From NCBI GenBank assembly GCA_017456585.1, contig JAFTJD010000055.1, forward strand, positions 1-45,581: DNA of 45,581 bases. Reading direction: 5' to 3'. This document shows, piece by piece, positions 41,716-45,581 of the stretch. This DNA is from Lachnospiraceae bacterium. Its GTDB lineage: Bacteria; Bacillota; Clostridia; Lachnospirales; Lachnospiraceae. The notes under the pieces were generated by a model. The model saw nothing but the letters and a program-made list of their open reading frames with translations, was not told where the DNA came from and made no database searches. The position numbers and the translations under genes are program-made. Each line of letters starts with the position of its first letter. Position 1 is the first letter of the stretch.

Positions 41716-43950
41716 TCACTTTTTTGACCTTATACGAATTGTAAGCTTCATTATCACACATACAAACGCTACTGCGATAACACACATAACCGCCGTGCTC
41801 CTTTTCTGTATGAACAGATTACCTAGCATGGCTGAATACGGATATACCGCAGCTTCGAGTCTACTATCATACAGCACTGCAAGTGCAGGAACAACAAGCA
41901 CAATGAATCCTGTAAGAATCGCATATGCCTGACTCTTAAGAAGCCTCGAAAGACCATAAACCAAAAACGCTCCAAGCACCGTAAAGACAACCCTTAACAT
42001 ATATATAAGCGCATAGTACACGCCTATATTTATTCCATTTCCTAACTCCGCAAGATTCGTAAGACTGTTGACAGGGTATGATAATACTTCCATATCCACA
42101 TCATACGATACCATAACCTGCACAAAGTAAGGTATATGCGCTACCGCCGCTATAATCATAGCAAGCACAGTTCCTGTCACATATCTAAGTCTCGGCAGTT
42201 CTCGCTTTCCTTTCTTCGTCACATCCGTTATCTTACACACTCCACTCTGCAAATCAGGTGCAAAAAAACACGGCATAACAAGTGCAAGCGGCACCATACA
42301 TATTACAGCCCTGAGAATATCTGTGCGATTACCCATGGCTGCCGTAAGGCTGTTGTGCGGAGTATCGTAGATAAAGCATGCACCCTCATTTTTCTCGATA
42401 TAGGCAAGTCTCTGTCTTATCATCGAGAGTGCTCTTCTCTGCGCTCTTGAATATTCATCTGACAGCCCCTTTAATCGTGCTTCTTCTGCATCTATATAGT
42501 CTCGCTTCTCTTGTGTCACAGGTCCCTTAAGTTCATTGAGATACATGTGTTCACAGTAATACTCAAGGTCTGAATATTTCACCTCATACGGCTGACTGTC
42601 ATATACAACAAAAACAATAAGTACAACAAGCACAAGCCCTGCTCCGTAACACACAAGTATACGATGAAGTTCATGTACAAACAGGCTGGTATGCTTCTCT
42701 ATATTTCTTCGTAGCTTTACAACCAAAGCTCTTACCCATCCGAATACTCCGGTAATTATATTCCACGACTTTCCTGTTCCCTTTATTATATAGCCTGTAA
42801 AGAATCGCATGGTAAGTATAGTAAAAAGTATTACTCCTACTGTAAGCAACACAGCCATACATAACCTGTAATCCACAGGGTATCCAAAAAAGTTAAGCCC
42901 GTTATAATCTGCAAAAAGAAGCTCCGTCTTAAGTATCGCAAACGGATTGAGGTACTTAAATGCAACCATCAGTGAAAGATATGGTATCTTGTAATACATA
43001 AGGCATCCTGCTGCGCCAACTATTACTATTCCACCAAATGCCGCAACAGAGCTTCTAATCTTACAGCACACAGCGCTTATAAGAAGAGTAACCCATATGT
43101 ATGCAATTATCTTAAACAAAGCATTAAGTATAAGAAACTCTCCCGCACTTATCTCCCACAGAGTATGCCCATAATCATAGACCGAAGCCAATGGTCTTCC
43201 AAGGTCTCCAAGCCCATACATTATAGAAGCAGCAATAGCATTACCTCCATAAAGCCCCACTCCAAGAAATATGCATGACATAATCATAACTGTCAGCTTG
43301 CTCCCTGCAAGCTTCACTCTTCCATGACATGTAGTTCTAAGAAGAAGCAGCATGTTATGTTCTCTTTCCTTAAGCCAGACCGTCACCGCAACACATAGAA
43401 GTACTATAAGCGCAAGGATATCTGTAACCCCGGAAGTTGCCGCCATCTCAATCCCCGCAGAAGGTGCCGGTATAAGCTCTATCTTATCAACATCTGCATA
43501 TGCCGCCTTCATTTTCATGATATCACGATAAGCATAACCATCTACATTACCAAACAGCACAATCTTCTCATAACGCTTCGCCGCAGAGTCTATACCCTCA
43601 AGATAGCCTGCATAATCCGTCAGAAATGCAAGCTCTGTCTGAATATCCGTATACAACGCCTTCTTATAATAATCTGCACTGTTTCTGAGTGCAAAACGTT
43701 CCTTTGCACTTAGCCCTGTCTCATCAAATACTGCAAGCTTTTCACCAAAACCTTCAAGCACTACTTCCCAGCCGGACACTCTTGCCTCCTCGGTTATGGT
43801 TGCCCATTCATTCATATAATCAGCAGCAGTATAGCTGGTCTTATCCTTCTCCATCTTCCATAGCAATATCACATTAACGATAAGTACTATGAATGTCAAA
43901 GCCACTATCGCCTTGGCAGATATAAGCTTGTATAATTCATGTTTAATCAT
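41716..43950 (-). CDS. ABC-2-type permease, long form
   Basis: A 744-residue membrane protein with two similar halves of about six helices. It begins MIKHELYKLISAKAIVALTFIVLIVNVILLW, and an extracellular loop of about 140 residues follows, then helices VTDILALIVLLCVAVTVWL and GSKLTVMIMSCIFLGVGLYG. The second half starts around residue 410 (FVHELHRILVCYGAGLVLVV) with its own soluble loop containing a helical KGPVTQEKRDYIDAEEARL. This is a clostridial full-length permease paired with the ATPase next door. The direction is probably export, but the substrate cannot be told. GAGGCGA precedes the ATG. Confidence 0.88.
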   Translation of the reverse strand: MIKHELYKLISAKAIVALTFIVLIVNVILLWKMEKDKTSYTAADYMNEWATITEEARVSGWEVVLEGFGEKLAVFDETGLSAKERFALRNSADYYKKALYTDIQTELAFLTDYAGYLEGIDSAAKRYEKIVLFGNVDGYAYRDIMKMKAAYADVDKIELIPAPSAGIEMAATSGVTDILALIVLLCVAVTVWLKEREHNMLLLLRTTCHGRVKLAGSKLTVMIMSCIFLGVGLYGGNAIAASIMYGLGDLGRPLASVYDYGHTLWEISAGEFLILNALFKIIAYIWVTLLISAVCCKIRSSVAAFGGIVIVGAAGCLMYYKIPYLSLMVAFKYLNPFAILKTELLFADYNGLNFFGYPVDYRLCMAVLLTVGVILFTILTMRFFTGYIIKGTGKSWNIITGVFGWVRALVVKLRRNIEKHTSLFVHELHRILVCYGAGLVLVVLIVFVVYDSQPYEVKYSDLEYYCEHMYLNELKGPVTQEKRDYIDAEEARLKGLSDEYSRAQRRALSMIRQRLAYIEKNEGACFIYDTPHNSLTAAMGNRTDILRAVICMVPLALVMPCFFAPDLQSGVCKITDVTKKGKRELPRLRYVTGTVLAMIIAAVAHIPYFVQVMVSYDVDMEVLSYPVNSLTNLAELGNGINIGVYYALIYMLRVVFTVLGAFLVYGLSRLLKSQAYAILTGFIVLVVPALAVLYDSRLEAAVYPYSAMLGNLFIQKRSTAVMCVIAVAFVCVIMKLTIRIRSKK

Positions 43951-43966
43951 TTCATCGCCTCACATA

Positions 43967-45112
43967 TTAATCTGCTGTAGTAGCTTCATCAAGTATCTTC
44001 GCTTTAGACCACAAGGTCCAGTTATATTCATCATCATGTGCCACAAACACATCATAATAACCATCATATCCAACTATGCCATACTTCACTTTTTCGTCCG
44101 TTATATTTATAACCTTCCCTGTAAGAAAATCCATAAAGTATGAGCCTACCGGTTCATCCTCATAATCATATGTACGATTATAGAATAACCCATCACACGA
44201 AGGATCTGCCCAGCCAAAGTCTTCGCCGACCGATCCCTTTATAAGAACCTTCTCCACCGTACCGTCAACATTTCTTATTCCTATATCATAGGTCTGTTTG
44301 CCATAGTAATAAAAGCTATCCTCATCATATGCGTCTACATATGCATATTCATTTCCGTTTACTTCTGCTGTAACAAGGATTGTTTCTTCAAGTGTATCGA
44401 TATTCACTCTTGTTGCATATATTCCACCGTCTTCTGCGCCAGCTCGTCTTATATATAGTGTTTTCCCTGACAGATTAATCTGCATTATAAGATCCTTGGT
44501 TTCCTCGCAAACAAATCTATAGGAACCATCCAAGAGGTTAACCTCTACAATTCTCACACCGAAACGTATCGTACTCGTAAGCTCGTTCTCATATGGTATC
44601 TTTGCTATATAATAAACCTTGTCTTCAGAGAACAATGCGCACTGTGTAATATTATAGCCAAACGGAAGTTTGGCTATAAGTTCTCTTCCCGCACCATCTG
44701 TTTCCATCTTGTATATCTTATGGTCAAATATTCCATCTTGCACGAAAAAATATATCGCACCTTCGTAATATAATGTCTGGGTTCTTTCAACAAAAAGCGC
44801 TGCCATACATTCTGAATCCGGTCTATTTCTGGTTGCAGGTATGTGCTTGCAATTCGGATCATAGCACAGCACCATATCCTCGCCTTCATCAATAGTTATA
44901 AGATGAAGCAGTCCATCTTCATCTGAAATAATACCGGCTTCCGAAAGAACCTCAGACTGAAATTTCTCTGCGTAGCGCACATTAGTATCTTCTTCTATAA
45001 CAAATGCTCCATCTGTCACTTCATTATCTTTGCCGCAACCACTAAAAGTAGCAACAGACAATAGTACTGACATAATCATGATTATAAGCTCCGTATATCT
45101 AGTCCTGTTCAT
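43967..45112 (-). CDS. Propeller-type lipoprotein (DUF5050-like)
   Basis: A 381-residue predicted lipoprotein. The signal peptide is MNRTRYTELIIMIMSVLLSV followed by ATFSGC, where the cysteine near residue 26 would be lipidated (a weak lipobox with F at -3). The mature protein has repeated strand blocks, including VLCYDPNCKHIP near 85-96 (a CxPNCxH motif frequent in clostridial lipoproteins of this kind), FVQDGIFDHKIYKMETDGAG, LYIRRAGAEDGGIYATRV, and FYYYGKQTYDIGIRNVDG, as expected for a beta-propeller. Start at 45112 is set by GGAGG eight bases upstream; an ATG at 45133 would overlap the previous gene. It may act as a sensor or substrate-binding partner of the ABC system. Confidence 0.8.
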   Translation of the reverse strand: MNRTRYTELIIMIMSVLLSVATFSGCGKDNEVTDGAFVIEEDTNVRYAEKFQSEVLSEAGIISDEDGLLHLITIDEGEDMVLCYDPNCKHIPATRNRPDSECMAALFVERTQTLYYEGAIYFFVQDGIFDHKIYKMETDGAGRELIAKLPFGYNITQCALFSEDKVYYIAKIPYENELTSTIRFGVRIVEVNLLDGSYRFVCEETKDLIMQINLSGKTLYIRRAGAEDGGIYATRVNIDTLEETILVTAEVNGNEYAYVDAYDEDSFYYYGKQTYDIGIRNVDGTVEKVLIKGSVGEDFGWADPSCDGLFYNRTYDYEDEPVGSYFMDFLTGKVINITDEKVKYGIVGYDGYYDVFVAHDDEYNWTLWSKAKILDEATTAD

Positions 45113-45113
45113 T

Positions 45114-45581
45114 TCAAGCCTCCTCATTCTCAAACATTTCGTTAACTTTATCTATAAGTTCATCTATTCCCGCTTCTTTCTGAAGCTTGAGTGCTTCTGC
45201 TATAGCTTCATCCACATCCTCAAATTCGCCATGAAGCAATCCAAAATAATATGTATCACGCACATCCATAAGCGCCTCATAATCTTCTGCTATCTCTAAA
45301 TAGTCCAAATTTCTAATTCCATGTGTCATAAATGGGTCTGCTATAGCATCACCTATAATCCCTTCATAATATTCTACCTTGTTATCAGGTTCCAGATACT
45401 CCGGATATGTAAGAAGGCTGTTTATCATGAAGGCATACTCACCCATTGCATTTTCCTTATTCCTATGTGAATATTCAATTACTTCCCTATCTACATATAC
45501 ATAATCTTCCCCTTCTATCCCCCATGCAAGAAGGTTACATATCTCCGGCTCCGTCTGCATTATCCTTAAAAGCTTAAGTGC
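45114..45581 (-). CDS. C-terminal part of a DUF3502-type extracellular solute-binding protein
   Basis: The frame is open to the right edge, so the N-terminus is outside. About 155 residues remain, starting ALKLLRIMQTEPEICNLLAW, then GIEGEDYVYVD, with IGDAIADPFMTHGIRNLDYL and ending with helices AIAEALKLQKEAGIDELIDK. The NLLxxGIEGxxY block is what I recall of the DUF3502 domain at the C-terminus of clostridial and Paenibacillus sugar-type binding lipoproteins. That family usually takes up oligosaccharides with separate permeases. It stops two bases before the next start codon, so it is the upstream gene of the same operon. Confidence 0.7.
   Translation of the reverse strand, partial: ALKLLRIMQTEPEICNLLAWGIEGEDYVYVDREVIEYSHRNKENAMGEYAFMINSLLTYPEYLEPDNKVEYYEGIIGDAIADPFMTHGIRNLDYLEIAEDYEALMDVRDTYYFGLLHGEFEDVDEAIAEALKLQKEAGIDELIDKVNEMFENEEA

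Overview
The window looks like a chromosomal segment of a low-GC, spore-forming Clostridia member, most likely a Lachnospiraceae gut bacterium. This rests on the sporulation and germination genes (spoIIP, spoIID, an M23/SpoIIQ-like gene, gpr), a CIRCE/HrcA heat-shock operon, a ThiI without a rhodanese domain, and accessory families typical of that group. The backbone follows a neighbourhood conserved in many Firmicutes: comEA-comEC-holA, rpsT, gpr-spoIIP, hrcA-grpE-dnaK-dnaJ, prmA-rsmE and mtaB. In Bacillus-type genomes lepA and hemW normally lie between spoIIP and hrcA. Here that place is taken by spoIID and a SpoIIQ-like gene.

Region by region. 1-7.1 kb: mtaB (cut by the left edge), an HPr-like protein without the phosphocarrier histidine, thiI with its partner cysteine desulfurase, rsmE, prmA and a Na/phosphate cotransporter with a PhoU tail. 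7.3-13.3 kb: an AT-rich accessory cassette read leftward, consisting of a WYL-type regulator, a glycine-zipper membrane protein, a helical protein, a 4Fe-4S protein and a propeller-like protein, with a small XRE regulator divergent from it. 13.4-18.8 kb: the dnaJ-dnaK-grpE-hrcA heat-shock operon behind a perfect CIRCE, with 157-bp tandem repeats in the grpE-dnaK spacer. 18.9-23.4 kb: engulfment and germination genes plus rpsT. 23.5-33.1 kb: an accessory island at the rpsT/holA junction. It carries a WYL-VOC-VOC operon with a broken flavin-oxidase-like gene, an AlkZ-related gene, a lone IS200/IS605-type transposase, a Shedu-like nuclease gene, a DUF3791-like membrane protein, a Fic/HTH toxin-antitoxin pair and a nuclease fused to a YfaP-like domain. 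33.2-37.9 kb: holA, comEC, comEA and a small DMT transporter.

38.2-40.7 kb is the most interesting part. An ECF sigma factor and its membrane anti-sigma factor, a free-standing 57-residue copy of the anti-sigma N-terminal domain, a small secreted protein and a possible short peptide/RNA transcript all lie behind the same two-part motif, TGTCACC-N16/17-TGTnGTA. Two divergent pairs of this motif are present. This looks like a compact self-regulating envelope-signalling regulon. 40.8 kb to the right edge holds an ABC-2-type exporter ATPase and permease, a propeller lipoprotein and the C-terminus of a DUF3502-type solute-binding lipoprotein.

All assignments come from reading the sequence and remembered family features. 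No database search was run.
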